Numbered from the stretch's first letter, positions 1 to 9,150 are shown. The stretch: 64,000 bases of DNA from an uncultured Collinsella sp. (GCA_900540855.1 UQHK01000003.1:124001-188000); one strand, 5' to 3'. Numbers and translations: made by a program. Notes: generated by a model not told the origin, from the sequence alone.

Positions 1-874
1 GCTCGTAGGTCTCCACCACGGCGCCGGGGTCGCCGGGGCCGTTGGACAAAAAGACGCCATCGGGATTCATCTCGAGCACCTGCTGGGCGGGAGTATCCCA
101 CGGCACGACGGTAAGGTCGCAGCCGGCGCGGACCAGCCCCTCCAGAATGCCGCGCTTCACACCGCAGTCGTAGGCGACCACTTTGTGACGGGCAGGAGCG
201 GCAACCGCAAGCGCAAAGTCATGCGTGGCAGGCAGGTCGGCGGCCACAAACTCGTAAGGCGCGGGGCAACTTACGGTCTTGACCAGGTTCTCGCCTACCA
301 GCGTGGGCGCTGCGGCCAGACGCTCGGCAAGCTCGTCGACGTCGAAGATCTCGGTCGAGATAATGCCCATTTTGGAACCATTGTCGCGCAGATGGCGCAC
401 CAGAGCGCGGGTGTCGACGCCCTCGATAGCGACGATGCCGTGAGCGCACAGGTACTCCGGCACGCTGACGGCCGAGCGCCAGTTAGAAGGCGTGGCGCAC
501 ATGTCGCGAACGATCATGCCACGCATGGCCGGAGCGCTCGCAGGGCGCACGGCGCCGCCGGGGAAGGCCGACTGGACATCGGTCTCGTCGATACCGTAGT
601 TGCCGATCTGCGGATAGGTCATGGTTACGATTTGGCCGGCATAGCTCGGGTCGGTCATGACCTCAAAGTAGCCCTCAAGCGAGGTGTTGAAGCAGACCTC
701 GCCGGTTGCGGTACCCTCGGCACCACATGCACGGCCATAAAAAATGGTCCCATCCTCAAGATACAGGATGCAGGGACCGCAGGTGCGCTTGCTGGTTTTT
801 GCCAGCATACGCTGGCACAACTCGCTGGGCGCGATGGTGCGGGCGGCAGCGCCCGCGATATGGTTGTTCGCCAT
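1..874 (-). CDS. carA: Carbamoyl-phosphate synthase small chain (5' part, runs off the left edge)
   Basis: Small (glutamine amidotransferase) chain of carbamoyl-phosphate synthase, which passes ammonia from glutamine to the large chain for pyrimidine and arginine synthesis. Reading leftward from ATG at 874, the translation contains FEVMTDPSYAGQIVTMTYP and IGNYGID of the CarA N-terminal domain, then near the window edge the start of the class-I amidotransferase domain with SNGPGDP. The catalytic Cys/His/Glu triad lies beyond the edge. AAGGAG sits just before the ATG. The next gene to the left is expected to be carB, not seen. A hairpin directly before the ribosome-binding site resembles a PyrR target. 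About 291 codons are visible. Confidence 0.93.
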   Translation of the reverse strand, partial: MANNHIAGAAARTIAPSELCQRMLAKTSKRTCGPCILYLEDGTIFYGRACGAEGTATGEVCFNTSLEGYFEVMTDPSYAGQIVTMTYPQIGNYGIDETDVQSAFPGGAVRPASAPAMRGMIVRDMCATPSNWRSAVSVPEYLCAHGIVAIEGVDTRALVRHLRDNGSKMGIISTEIFDVDELAERLAAAPTLVGENLVKTVSCPAPYEFVAADLPATHDFALAVAAPARHKVVAYDCGVKRGILEGLVRAGCDLTVVPWDTPAQQVLEMNPDGVFLSNGPGDPGAVVETYE

Positions 875-885
875 AATTCTCCTTC

Positions 886-903
886 CCGGTCTCACAGGAC
901 CGG
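886..903 (-). promoter_or_regulatory. Candidate PyrR-binding hairpin in the carA leader
   Basis: In the carA mRNA a 6-bp stem CCGGTC/GACCGG closes a CTGTGA loop, immediately followed by GAAGGAG and the carA ATG. The string TCCTGTGAGACC fits, from memory, the PyrR target pattern (UCC-N-G-N-GAG). In mycobacteria PyrR represses translation from such sites near the ribosome-binding site. The identification rests on motif and position; no pyrR gene is in the window. Confidence 0.55.
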
Positions 904-932
904 CTTAAAGGTGTGTAGTTAGGCCTCGCGGT

Positions 933-938
933 ATTGTA
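933..938 (-). promoter_or_regulatory. Possible -10 element for carA
   Basis: TACAAT on the minus strand, about 60 bases before the carA start. No convincing -35 at 16-18 bases was found. The surrounding 905-1030 stretch is AT-rich compared with its neighbours and shows no gene. Confidence 0.3.
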
Positions 939-1033
939 ACCGCAAGCATGCCTCATGGCGTTAATTTCATAGAAATGTTTACAAAGTGATAATTATGACT
1001 TTCTATGCATAATGATTTTTCTGGGACGGGGAT

Positions 1034-1074
1034 TAAAAATCATCCCGCGGGGCTTGTGGCTCACGCGGGATGAT
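1034..1074 (-). terminator. Rho-independent terminator after the exporter/membrane-protein pair
   Basis: Perfect 11-bp stem (ATCATCCCGCG with CGCGGGATGAT) and, on the minus strand, a TTTTAA tail. It lies just past the stop codon of the gene at 1081-2046. Confidence 0.85.
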
Positions 1075-1080
1075 GGCGTC

Positions 1081-2046
1081 TTACTTTTTCTTGTCCTGTT
1101 CCAGCAGATCGGACGGTGAGCGATCGGGCTTGCCGCCGCGGAAAATCTCGCGGCCATGCAGACGATGCTCCAGGTCACGTTCGGCCTTTTCCTCGTCAAT
1201 CTTGGTCTGGCTCACCACCGGGTCCTCGATCAGCGACGAAACCGAGTTCACCTGTTTTTGAATGCGCTCGGCAATGGTGTCGTCCATGCTTACGATGCGC
1301 ATCTTCCAGTCGATACTCGTGGCGTTGGATGAGCTCTTGGTCCACACAAACGTCAAAATGGCGCTCTGATGACCCCGCGCGGGAAACATGCCAAAGAAGG
1401 AATCGTGCTGAATGTTGCTATTCTCGTCGATATAGGCGTGAACGTTATACACCACGCGGTCGATCTTATCGTTGAGCAGCGCGTTGGTCGCAAGCGCAGC
1501 GGCCTGAATCTGCCCGTTGGACAGCAGCTCGAGCTCGTTGGCAGACGATGTGTCCAACACCGTCACCTCGACCGTGCCCGTACGCTCATCAGCTTCATCG
1601 ACGGTAAAGTCGAGCGGGAACTGCGTAAAGCCGTTGCCCCACTCAAGGCCGCCTTTCAGCGCCGTCGAAACGGTATCGACCGAAACGCTCTCGGACAGGT
1701 TGGCGGTGTTCAGACGACGCATCACGCCGTAGCCGATCTGCATGCCCACGATCAGCACCAAAATACCAATGACCACGGCCATCGCGGTCTTCGTAATGGT
1801 ATGACTCACCTGCGAACCCGAAGGATCGTCCTCGGACAGCGGGTCGATATGTTTTGCCTGGCTCGCGCGGTCCTCGCTGCGCAGCTGCGCTAGCGCCGCT
1901 TTGTCACCGCGCTTGGCCGCAGCCTCCTTCTCACGCATGCGCTCGGTTCGCTTTTTGGCAAGCGTGGGATCCAAGACACCGGATGCATCGATTTCGGAGA
2001 ATAACTCCGTCACTTCTTCCGGAGTCAAAGGGTTCTTGTCAGCCAT
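1081..2046 (-). CDS. Hypothetical single-pass membrane protein
   Basis: Not recognised as a named family. The 321-residue product starts with a charged cytoplasmic-type region of about 85 residues rich in Lys, Arg and Glu, followed by one strong transmembrane segment near residues 88-108 (AMAVVIGILVLIVGMQIGYG). A ~170-residue soluble domain comes next, then a basic tail ending in three lysines. No signal peptide, catalytic motif or Cys pair is evident. AGGAAG precedes the ATG. It starts 19 bases after the stop of the ABC exporter upstream, so the two are probably cotranscribed and the protein may be an accessory to that exporter; this is inference from position only. Confidence 0.8.
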   Translation of the reverse strand: MADKNPLTPEEVTELFSEIDASGVLDPTLAKKRTERMREKEAAAKRGDKAALAQLRSEDRASQAKHIDPLSEDDPSGSQVSHTITKTAMAVVIGILVLIVGMQIGYGVMRRLNTANLSESVSVDTVSTALKGGLEWGNGFTQFPLDFTVDEADERTGTVEVTVLDTSSANELELLSNGQIQAAALATNALLNDKIDRVVYNVHAYIDENSNIQHDSFFGMFPARGHQSAILTFVWTKSSSNATSIDWKMRIVSMDDTIAERIQKQVNSVSSLIEDPVVSQTKIDEEKAERDLEHRLHGREIFRGGKPDRSPSDLLEQDKKK

Positions 2047-2065
2047 AAACTTCCTGTCATATCAA

Positions 2066-3838
2066 TCAGTCGAGCTCGTGCGCACGCACACCTTCGAACT
2101 GCATTCGATAGTAACGGGCATAGGTGCCGCCACGGGCGAGAAGCTCCTCGTGCGTGCCACGCTCCACAACGCGACCATGCTCAACGGTCGCAATCTCATC
2201 GGCATGCTTAATGGTCGAAAGACGGTGGGCAATGATGATTGTGGTACGGCCGCGTGCCAGCTCCTCGAGTGACTCCTGCACCGCCTCCTCGCTCTCGTTA
2301 TCCAAAGCACTCGTCGCCTCGTCCAAAATCAGGATCTTGGGGTTCTTGAGAAACACGCGCGCAATGGCAACGCGTTGCTTCTGTCCGCCCGAAAGACGGC
2401 TGCCGCGCTCGCCCACCACGGTGTCATAACCCTGTGGAAGCGACTCGATAAAGGCATCGATGTTGGCACGACGGGCGGCTCCGGCGATCTCTTCTGCCGT
2501 GGCGCCCGGCTTGCCGTAGGCGATGTTCTCGCCGATTGTTCCGTCAAACAGGTAGACATCCTGCTGTACCAGACCGATGGCGCGGCGCAGGCTCTGCTGC
2601 GTCACATCGCGCACGTCCTGACCGTCGATGCTAATGGATCCGGCAGCAACGTCATAAAAGCGCGGCAGCAGCGAACAGGTCGTGGACTTGCCACCGCCCG
2701 AAGGGCCAACCAAAGCGATAGTCTGCCCGGGCTTGATGGACAGATCCATATGGTCGATAACGGGACGCTCGTCGGCATCGCCCTCGCCCAGCTCAACATC
2801 CTCGTAGTTAAAGCACACGTCGTGATAATCCACGGCGCCGGCGGTCACCTGCAGATCCGTGGCGCCCGGCTTGTCCTGGATATCCGGCGCGGTCGAGAGC
2901 ACCTCGTCCATGCGCTTAAAGCCGGCAATGGCCTTCTGATACGTTTCGGCCGAATTGACGAGTGTCTCGAGCGGCGTGCAGAACAGCGAAATGTAGAGTG
3001 CAAAGGTCGCCATATCGACCGCCTGCAGCTGACCCTGGGCAACGAGCCAACCACCCAGCAGCACCACGATCACGTACAGCACGCCCGAGAGCAGGCCATA
3101 CGTCGCAGTATAGACGCCCATGGCGTGGTACATGTTTTCCTTGGACGAAAGGTAGCGGTCGTTAGAGGCACGGAATTTGGCGCGCTCGGTCTCCTCATTG
3201 GCAAAGCTCTTGACCACGCGCATGCCCGCCAGCGAATCCTGCAGCTGCGCATTGATGCCGCTGATCTTTTTGCGGTTGTCGCTAAAGACCTCGCGCATGC
3301 GCATGTTCTGCCAAAACATAATGACCGCAAACGCCGCCGTCACCACGGCCATGGCGAGCGCCAGCACCGGGGCGATGGTAAAGAGGATCACAAACGAGCC
3401 GATAATCTCGATGCCGCAGATGATGATCCACTCGGGCACGTGATGCGCCGCCTCGCAGATATCGAACAGGTCGTTGACCACGCGGCTCATCATGTCGCCC
3501 GAGCTGTTGCAGTCGAAGTACGCAAAGCTAAAGCGCTCGTACTGGGCAAACAGGTCCTCGCGCATCTTGGACTCCATGCGCGCGCCCATCACGTGGCCCC
3601 AGTAGCTCACAAAGTAGCGGCAGGCGCAACGGATGATATACATCAGCACCAAACCCACCGCAATCATGCCGAGCGCCTGCATAATGGCAGCCTGACCCTG
3701 GGTAAACAACCCGCCGGTCAGATTGCGCAGAATAATAGGAAACGCAAGGTCAATGGCAGCAAGCACCAGAGCGCAAACAGTATCGGCAACAAAAAGCCCC
3801 ATCTGGGGCTCGTAATACGAGAGAAACCTTTTAAACAT
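2066..3838 (-). CDS. ABC exporter half-transporter (fused membrane and ATPase domains)
   Basis: A 590-residue type-IV (exporter) ABC half-transporter, expected to act as a homodimer or heterodimer in the membrane. The N-terminal ~320 residues form the six-helix membrane domain. The nucleotide-binding domain has Walker A GPSGGGKST near residue 376, signature LSGGQKQR near 480, Walker B ILILDEATSALD near 500 and the H-loop (IIAHRL). The substrate cannot be told from sequence; families with this layout export lipids, peptides or drugs. GAGG precedes the ATG. The neighbouring single-TM gene follows after 19 bases. Upstream lies a 247-base gap containing two hairpins. Confidence 0.93.
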   Translation of the reverse strand: MFKRFLSYYEPQMGLFVADTVCALVLAAIDLAFPIILRNLTGGLFTQGQAAIMQALGMIAVGLVLMYIIRCACRYFVSYWGHVMGARMESKMREDLFAQYERFSFAYFDCNSSGDMMSRVVNDLFDICEAAHHVPEWIIICGIEIIGSFVILFTIAPVLALAMAVVTAAFAVIMFWQNMRMREVFSDNRKKISGINAQLQDSLAGMRVVKSFANEETERAKFRASNDRYLSSKENMYHAMGVYTATYGLLSGVLYVIVVLLGGWLVAQGQLQAVDMATFALYISLFCTPLETLVNSAETYQKAIAGFKRMDEVLSTAPDIQDKPGATDLQVTAGAVDYHDVCFNYEDVELGEGDADERPVIDHMDLSIKPGQTIALVGPSGGGKSTTCSLLPRFYDVAAGSISIDGQDVRDVTQQSLRRAIGLVQQDVYLFDGTIGENIAYGKPGATAEEIAGAARRANIDAFIESLPQGYDTVVGERGSRLSGGQKQRVAIARVFLKNPKILILDEATSALDNESEEAVQESLEELARGRTTIIIAHRLSTIKHADEIATVEHGRVVERGTHEELLARGGTYARYYRMQFEGVRAHELD

Positions 3839-3931
3839 GCAATCCTCGAAGAGAAATAAATAGCGTGAGAAATCCGGTTGAACCGGTCAGGCTGAAAACA
3901 AAGCGTCCCAACAAGCATAACGCCGATGTTC

Positions 3932-4052
3932 TGGCAGCGTCAGCGAAAACGTCCCTAAGCAAGCAAGGTGCCTTGAAAGAGGAGCGACGCGTACTTCGGT
4001 ACGCGAGCGACGATTGAAAGGCAGATTGCCGCTTAGGGGCGTTTGCAGCGTC
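3932..4052. repeat. Long imperfect palindrome with a C(TTCG)G core
   Basis: The core CGCGTAC-TTCG-GTACGCG (around 3989-4006) is a perfect 7-bp stem with the very stable UUCG tetraloop. Flanking arms pair further out: AACGTCCCTAAGC on the left with GCTTAGGGGCGTT on the right (one mismatch), and GCAAGGTGCCTT with AAAGGCAGATTGC. It lies between the NUDIX gene and the ABC exporter and has no T-run typical of a terminator. Confidence 0.75.
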
Positions 4053-4057
4053 GACTC

Positions 4058-4085
4058 GTTACGCGGTTTGGTAAAACCGCGTAAC
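4058..4085 (-). other. Perfect 12-bp hairpin directly after the NUDIX stop codon
   Basis: GTTACGCGGTTT (4058-4069) pairs perfectly with AAACCGCGTAAC (4074-4085) around a four-base loop. It abuts the stop codon of the NUDIX gene. No T-run follows on either strand, so it may be an mRNA 3'-end or processing structure rather than an intrinsic terminator. Confidence 0.7.
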
Positions 4086-4781
4086 CTAGAGCTCCGCTCC
4101 GCCCAAGCGGTGCGCGATGCTATCGCAGGCCAAGGCGCCCACGACGGTCTTGGCGTCTTCGATCTTGCCGTCGAGCACGGCGTCGATCAGCTCGTGCAGC
4201 GGCACCAGGTCCACGTTGACAAACTCGTCATCGTCGGGGTTGGGCGCATCAAACTCGAGCTTGGTAGCCAAGTAGATGTGGATGATCTCATCACAAAAAC
4301 CGCAGGACGTGACAATCGACGTCAAAAAGCGAATACGACCAGCCCTAAAGCCCGTCTCCTCATGCAGTTCGCGCTTGGCGCAATCGAGCGGGTCCTCACC
4401 TGGATCGAGCTTGCCGGCGGGAATCTCGACCGTCACGCGGTCGATGGCGGTGCGGTACTGACGCACCAGTACGATCTTGCCACTCTCGGTCAGCGCCACA
4501 ACGGCCGCCGCACCCGGATGGCGAACGATATCGCGGGCGCTGCGGCGACCGTTGGGCAGCTCAACCTCAAGACGGTGGACGTCGAGGATCTTGCCCTTCC
4601 AGGCGCACTCCTCCGAAAGAATCTTCTCGTGCAGCTCGGCATCGTGCGGGTCATCGTCGCCCAGCACCAGCGCCGGCTCGTCAGCGACCTCGCCACCAGG
4701 TTCGCCCTCGGCGTGCCCATACACGCGGCTGTCCTCCTCGACGATCTGCGCATCCACGAGCTCTTCGTTCTTTTCGTCCAT
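4086..4781 (-). CDS. NUDIX hydrolase, ADP-ribose pyrophosphatase type
   Basis: NUDIX-fold pyrophosphohydrolase, probably cleaving ADP-ribose or a similar nucleoside-diphosphate sugar. The Nudix box is complete (GEDPLDCAKRELHEETGF), preceded by EIPAGKLDPGE typical of the ADP-ribose branch. An acidic extension of about 50 residues lies before the domain. The start at 4781 (MDEKNEE) is preferred because AGAGGA at 4791-4796 is nine bases away; the ATG at 4790 directly abuts that ribosome-binding site. purD ends 21 bases upstream of this start, so the gene is likely the last of a purA-purD-NUDIX transcription unit. Confidence 0.9.
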   Translation of the reverse strand: MDEKNEELVDAQIVEEDSRVYGHAEGEPGGEVADEPALVLGDDDPHDAELHEKILSEECAWKGKILDVHRLEVELPNGRRSARDIVRHPGAAAVVALTESGKIVLVRQYRTAIDRVTVEIPAGKLDPGEDPLDCAKRELHEETGFRAGRIRFLTSIVTSCGFCDEIIHIYLATKLEFDAPNPDDDEFVNVDLVPLHELIDAVLDGKIEDAKTVVGALACDSIAHRLGGAEL

Positions 4782-4802
4782 CCGTCTCATTCCTCTCGGA
4801 CT

Positions 4803-6107
4803 TTAGGCATCCCAGGCGTCGCGGCCGCGCAGTGCGCGCAGGCCGATGTCGTGACGCAGGGTCTTACCCTCAAAATCAATCTTCTCGCAGGCCTCGTAGG
4901 CAAGGTTGCGAGCGTTCTCGAACGTGTCGCCCAGAGCGGTCACGGCAAGCACGCGACCACCATTGGTCAAGAGCTGGCCGTTCACCACAGCAGTGCCCGC
5001 GTGGTACACGGTCACGTTCTCCATGGCCTCGGCTTCAGTGATACCGGTGATGACCTTGCCCTTCTCGTAGCTGCCGGGATAGCCCGCACTCGTCAGGACA
5101 ACGGCCACGGCCCACTCGTCGCGCCAGTCGAGCTCAATCTGATCGAGCTCACAGTTGGCGCAGGCCAGCATGACCTCAACCAGGTCGTTCTTAAGGCGTG
5201 GCAGCACGACCTGCGTCTCGGGGTCGCCAAAGCGGGCATTGAACTCCAGCACCTTGGGGCCGGCGGGCGTGAGCATAAAGCCGCCGTACAGGCAGCCGCG
5301 GTAGTCGATGCCCTCGGCAGTGAGCTCGGCAACGGTCTGCTCCATGACCTTCACCATGGTGGCGTGCTCCTCGTCGGTCACGATGGGCACCGGGCTGTAG
5401 ACACCCATGCCGCCGGTGTTGGGGCCAAGGTCGCCCTCGAGCGCGCGCTTGTGGTCCTGCGAGGTGGCCATGGGGCGCACGGTCTTGCCGTCGGTAAAGG
5501 CCAAAAGCGAGCACTCGGGGCCGGTCAGCATCTCCTCGATAACCACGGTGTTGCCGGCATCGCCAAAGGTGCCGCCAAAGCACTCGCGCACGGCCTCCTC
5601 GGCCTGCTCAAGTTCGGTCGCCACGATAACGCCCTTGCCCGCGGCAAGGCCGTCGGCCTTGACGACCAGCGGAGCGCCCTGTTCACGCACATAAGCAAGA
5701 GCCGAAGCCTCGTCGGTAAACGAGCCGTAGGCTGCCGTCGGAATGCCCGCGCGCTCCATGAGCTGCTTGGAGAACAGCTTGGAGCCCTCCATCTGGGCGC
5801 CCTCGGCACCCGGGCCAAAGCAGGGAATACCCGCCGCGCGCACGGCGTCGGCCACGCCCGCCACGAGCGGAGCCTCGGGGCCAATTACCACGAGTCCGCA
5901 TCCGTGGCTCTGCGCAAACGCCGCCACGGCCGCAGGATCGCAGTCGTCGAGAACAACGTTCTCGCCGCAGCTCGCGGTGCCGCCGTTGCCCGGCGCGATG
6001 TAGAGCTTGCCGGCGCGCGGTGATGCTGCGAGCTTAGCTGCCAAAGCATGCTCACGGCCGCCGCTGCCCAACAACAGGATGTCGATGGTTTGAGTGTCCG
6101 CCTTCAA
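4803..6107 (-). CDS. purD: Phosphoribosylamine-glycine ligase
   Basis: ATP-grasp ligase joining glycine to phosphoribosylamine, the second step of purine synthesis. The N-terminal motif ILLLGSGGREHALA and the PurD motifs KADGLAAGKGV and FGDPETQ are present. Start chosen as TTG at 6107: GGAGG lies five bases upstream and the protein begins right before the conserved nucleotide-fold strand, giving 434 residues, the usual PurD length. Longer in-frame starts would run back into the end of purA. Followed closely by the NUDIX gene and preceded by purA with about 120 bases between. Confidence 0.95.
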   Translation of the reverse strand: MKADTQTIDILLLGSGGREHALAAKLAASPRAGKLYIAPGNGGTASCGENVVLDDCDPAAVAAFAQSHGCGLVVIGPEAPLVAGVADAVRAAGIPCFGPGAEGAQMEGSKLFSKQLMERAGIPTAAYGSFTDEASALAYVREQGAPLVVKADGLAAGKGVIVATELEQAEEAVRECFGGTFGDAGNTVVIEEMLTGPECSLLAFTDGKTVRPMATSQDHKRALEGDLGPNTGGMGVYSPVPIVTDEEHATMVKVMEQTVAELTAEGIDYRGCLYGGFMLTPAGPKVLEFNARFGDPETQVVLPRLKNDLVEVMLACANCELDQIELDWRDEWAVAVVLTSAGYPGSYEKGKVITGITEAEAMENVTVYHAGTAVVNGQLLTNGGRVLAVTALGDTFENARNLAYEACEKIDFEGKTLRHDIGLRALRGRDAWDA

Positions 6108-6161
6108 GGGTGCCTCCTCTATGGATGAATGGCCCGCTCCGCGCGAGCCCTTTGCAAGCAA

Positions 6162-6203
6162 ATATACCCCTCGGCCGCCCGCTTGGGCTGCAAAGGGGTA
6201 TAT
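6162..6203 (-). other. Stem-loop between purA and purD
   Basis: ATATACCCCT (6162-6171) pairs perfectly with AGGGGTATAT (6194-6203) around a GC-rich 22-base loop. It falls between the purA stop and the purD ribosome-binding site. No good T-run follows, so it could be a weak terminator, a processing site or an attenuator; the sequence does not decide. Confidence 0.5.
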
Positions 6204-6225
6204 CGCAATAACCAAATAGTCCCGA

Positions 6226-7512
6226 TTACTTCCAGAATCGGTTGATGATCTGCTCGCGACCGGCGCCGACGCCAATGAACGTCACGCGGGTGTGTGCCAG
6301 ATCCTCGATAAACGCCACGTAGTCCTGAGCCTCCTGCGGCAGCTCATCAAAGCTGCGGCAACCGGTGATGTCGCACTTCCAGCCGGGGAGCTCCTCGTAG
6401 ATGGGCTTGGCATGCTCAAAGCGCACCTGATGCTCGGGCACGCTGGTGTAGCGCTCGCCATCGACGTCGTAGGCCACGCACACCTTGATGGTGTCGAAGG
6501 CCGAAAGCACGTCGAGCTTAGTCAGGGCGATATCGGTGAGGCCGTTGACGCGTGAGGCGTAGTTGGCGATGGGGCCGTCGAACCAGCCGCAGCGACGACG
6601 GCGACCGGTGGTCACACCGTACTCATAGCCCTCCTCGGTCAGCGTGTGGCCGGCCTCGGACTCATAGGAAAGCTCGGTGGGCATGGGGCCCGAACCGACG
6701 CGGGTGATATAGGCCTTCATGACGCCCAGCACGCGGTCGACGTTCTTCATGCCCACGCCGGAGCCGGTGATGGCGCCGCCGGCGGTGCAGTTGGAAGACG
6801 TCACGTACGGATAGGTGCCGTGGTCGATGTCGAGCAACGTCGCCTGGGCGCCCTCAAACAGCAGGTCCTTGCCCTCATCGATCATGTTGTTGAGCAGCAG
6901 GCTCGTCTCGGTGATGTAGGGACGCAGGCGCTCGGCCATGGGCAGGTACTCGTCGCAAATCTGGTCCACGGTGTAGGTGGGCAGGTTGTAGATGAGCTCA
7001 AGCTCGGGGTTCACGCGGGCGAGAGCGGTCTCCAGCTTGTCGCGGAACAGCGCCTCGTCCAGCATATCCTGCATGCGCAGGCCAATGCGGGCCATCTTGT
7101 CCTGATAGCACGGACCGATACCGCGCTTGGTGGTACCGATGTTCTTCTTGCCGAGCTTCTGCTCAAAGGCGCCATCCAGGTCGATGTGGTACGGCATGAT
7201 GACATGCGCGTTGCCGCTAATCTTGAGGTTCTTGGTGGTGATGCCGTCGGCCTCAAACATGTCGATCTCCTCAAGGACAACCTTGGGGTTGACGACGCAG
7301 CCGTTACCGATCACCGACACATGGTCGGAATACATGATGCCGGAGGGCACCTGGTGCAGGCCGTACTTCTTGCCGTTGACGACGATGGTGTGGCCGGCGT
7401 TGTTGCCGCCCGAGTAGCGCACGACGGCATCGAAGTCGCCGGCGACCAGGTCGCAGATCTTACCCTTGCCCTCATCGCCCCACTGGGCACCGACCAAAAC
7501 GGTTGACGGCAT
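6226..7512 (-). CDS. purA: Adenylosuccinate synthetase
   Basis: GTP-dependent ligase making adenylosuccinate from IMP and aspartate, the first committed step to AMP. The 428-residue product starts with VLVGAQWGDEGKGK (phosphate loop and the catalytic Asp/His region), and carries NAGHTIVV, TTKRGIGPCY and GRRRRCGWFD, all PurA hallmarks. AAGGAG is placed correctly before the ATG. Its pathway partner purB is about 51 kb away in this window. Full length, no defect seen. Confidence 0.97.
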   Translation of the reverse strand: MPSTVLVGAQWGDEGKGKICDLVAGDFDAVVRYSGGNNAGHTIVVNGKKYGLHQVPSGIMYSDHVSVIGNGCVVNPKVVLEEIDMFEADGITTKNLKISGNAHVIMPYHIDLDGAFEQKLGKKNIGTTKRGIGPCYQDKMARIGLRMQDMLDEALFRDKLETALARVNPELELIYNLPTYTVDQICDEYLPMAERLRPYITETSLLLNNMIDEGKDLLFEGAQATLLDIDHGTYPYVTSSNCTAGGAITGSGVGMKNVDRVLGVMKAYITRVGSGPMPTELSYESEAGHTLTEEGYEYGVTTGRRRRCGWFDGPIANYASRVNGLTDIALTKLDVLSAFDTIKVCVAYDVDGERYTSVPEHQVRFEHAKPIYEELPGWKCDITGCRSFDELPQEAQDYVAFIEDLAHTRVTFIGVGAGREQIINRFWK

Positions 7513-7605
7513 GTTTACTCCTTACATTCATGGACTGTCTACGCGCCACGCCGGCACGCAGAAGCACAAAACATTCCCAGTATACCCGTGCAACGGGCGC
7601 CTGTC

Positions 7606-8997
7606 CTACTCCTCGGCATGTGCCCCATCAAGCTCATAGAACTTGGTGGATGCCGGCAGGAACATCAGGTCGACGTCGCCGATCGGGCCCGAACGGTTCT
7701 TGGCCACGACGATACGCGTAACGCCCTCGTCGGGTCGATCGTCGCGCGAGGCTTCGGCCTCGTCGGCGGAGCGGTCCAAGAACATAACGATATCGGCGTC
7801 CTGCTCGATGGAGCCCGATTCACGAAGGTCGGAAAGCTGCGGGCGCTTGCCGGTACGGGATTCGACCTGACGCGAGAGCTGCGACAGCGCGATGAGCGGG
7901 ATCTTGAGTTCCTTGGCCATGATCTTCAGACCACGCGACATCTCGGAGACCTCGACGGTACGGCTCTCGGAGCGGCGTCCCGGCGGAGGACTCACCAGCT
8001 GCAGGTAGTCCAGGATGATGATGGCCTTCTCCTTGTTGTGGAGCATGCGGCGGCTCTTGGCGCGAATCTCGGTCACTGTGGTGCCGGGCGTATCGTCAAT
8101 CAGAATATCGAGCTTGGACAAGGTCTGCGTGGCCTCGTTGATATTGGCCCACTGCTCGGGGCTAATGCGGCCCATGCGGAAGTCACTGATCGAAATCATG
8201 GCGTAGGCGCAAATCAGACGCTGGGCAATTTCCTTGCCCGACATCTCCAGCGAGAAGAAGCCGACGGTATAACCGGCCGCGGCAGCGTTGAGCGCCAGAT
8301 TCAGGGCGAACGACGTCTTACCCACAGCAGGGCGGGCACCGATGATGATGAGCTGGCCCTCGCGAAAACCCATGAGCATGCGGTCGAGCGACGGGAAGCC
8401 CGTGGGCACGCCCGCAGCCTGGCCGCCTGCCTGGCACACTTCCTCGGCCTCGTTATAGGCCTCGACCATAAACTCGGTCAGCGTCTTGTAGCTCGACTTG
8501 ACCTCGCGCGCCGTGACCTTGAGCAACTTGCTCTCGGCCAGCTCCACGACCTCTTTGGTATCGGTGGGAGCGTTATAGGCCAGCGCGTTGATCTCGTTGG
8601 TGGCGCCGATCAGCTCACGCAGCATCGAATCGCGGCGAACGATAGCGGCATGGTGCTGCCAGTTGACGAGCGACAGGGTCTGACCCATCAACTCCAAAAT
8701 GTAGGCCTCGCCGCCCACGGCATCAAGCTTGTTGATGCTTCGCAGGTAATCGATCAGCGAGATGGAGTCGATGGGAATGCGGCTGTTGTACATATCGACC
8801 ATCGCGGTATAGATGGTCTTATGAATGGGCCGGTAGAAGTCATCGGGCTGCAGCTCGACCTGGGCCTCTTCGACCACCTCGGGCGATAGCAGCATAGCGG
8901 CCAGTACATTGGCCTCTGCATCTTGGTTTTGGGGAAGACCCAACTTGGAGCCGCGGTCCTCAACCGTCAGCCCGGTCTCCCTATCGTCATATGCCAT
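7606..8997 (-). CDS. dnaB: Replicative DNA helicase DnaB
   Basis: Hexameric 5'-3' helicase that unwinds DNA at the fork. The N-terminal primase-interacting domain begins at LPQNQDAEANVLAAML; the RecA-like motor has Walker A GARPAVGKTSF, Walker B IIILDYLQL and the arginine-finger region near the C terminus. Start placed at ATG 8997, as GAGG at 9004-9007 is well spaced for it; ATGs at 9003 and 9009 are in frame but crowd or precede that site. No intein is seen. A strong terminator separates it from rplI upstream, so it probably has its own promoter in 9010-9150. A DciA-type loader candidate is encoded near gyrB. Confidence 0.96.
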   Translation of the reverse strand: MAYDDRETGLTVEDRGSKLGLPQNQDAEANVLAAMLLSPEVVEEAQVELQPDDFYRPIHKTIYTAMVDMYNSRIPIDSISLIDYLRSINKLDAVGGEAYILELMGQTLSLVNWQHHAAIVRRDSMLRELIGATNEINALAYNAPTDTKEVVELAESKLLKVTAREVKSSYKTLTEFMVEAYNEAEEVCQAGGQAAGVPTGFPSLDRMLMGFREGQLIIIGARPAVGKTSFALNLALNAAAAGYTVGFFSLEMSGKEIAQRLICAYAMISISDFRMGRISPEQWANINEATQTLSKLDILIDDTPGTTVTEIRAKSRRMLHNKEKAIIILDYLQLVSPPPGRRSESRTVEVSEMSRGLKIMAKELKIPLIALSQLSRQVESRTGKRPQLSDLRESGSIEQDADIVMFLDRSADEAEASRDDRPDEGVTRIVVAKNRSGPIGDVDLMFLPASTKFYELDGAHAEE

Positions 8998-9150
8998 GAG
9001 CATCCTCATTCATATCGCTTGCGAGCATCCATAGTATCAGCCACGGTCCCAAAACGCGCCGCGCGCCGCCAATCATCACCGAACCAAACGGATGAACGGT
9101 CCTGTATATAGGACTTCGACGCAACGTTCACCATGACACTCACTCAGCGC

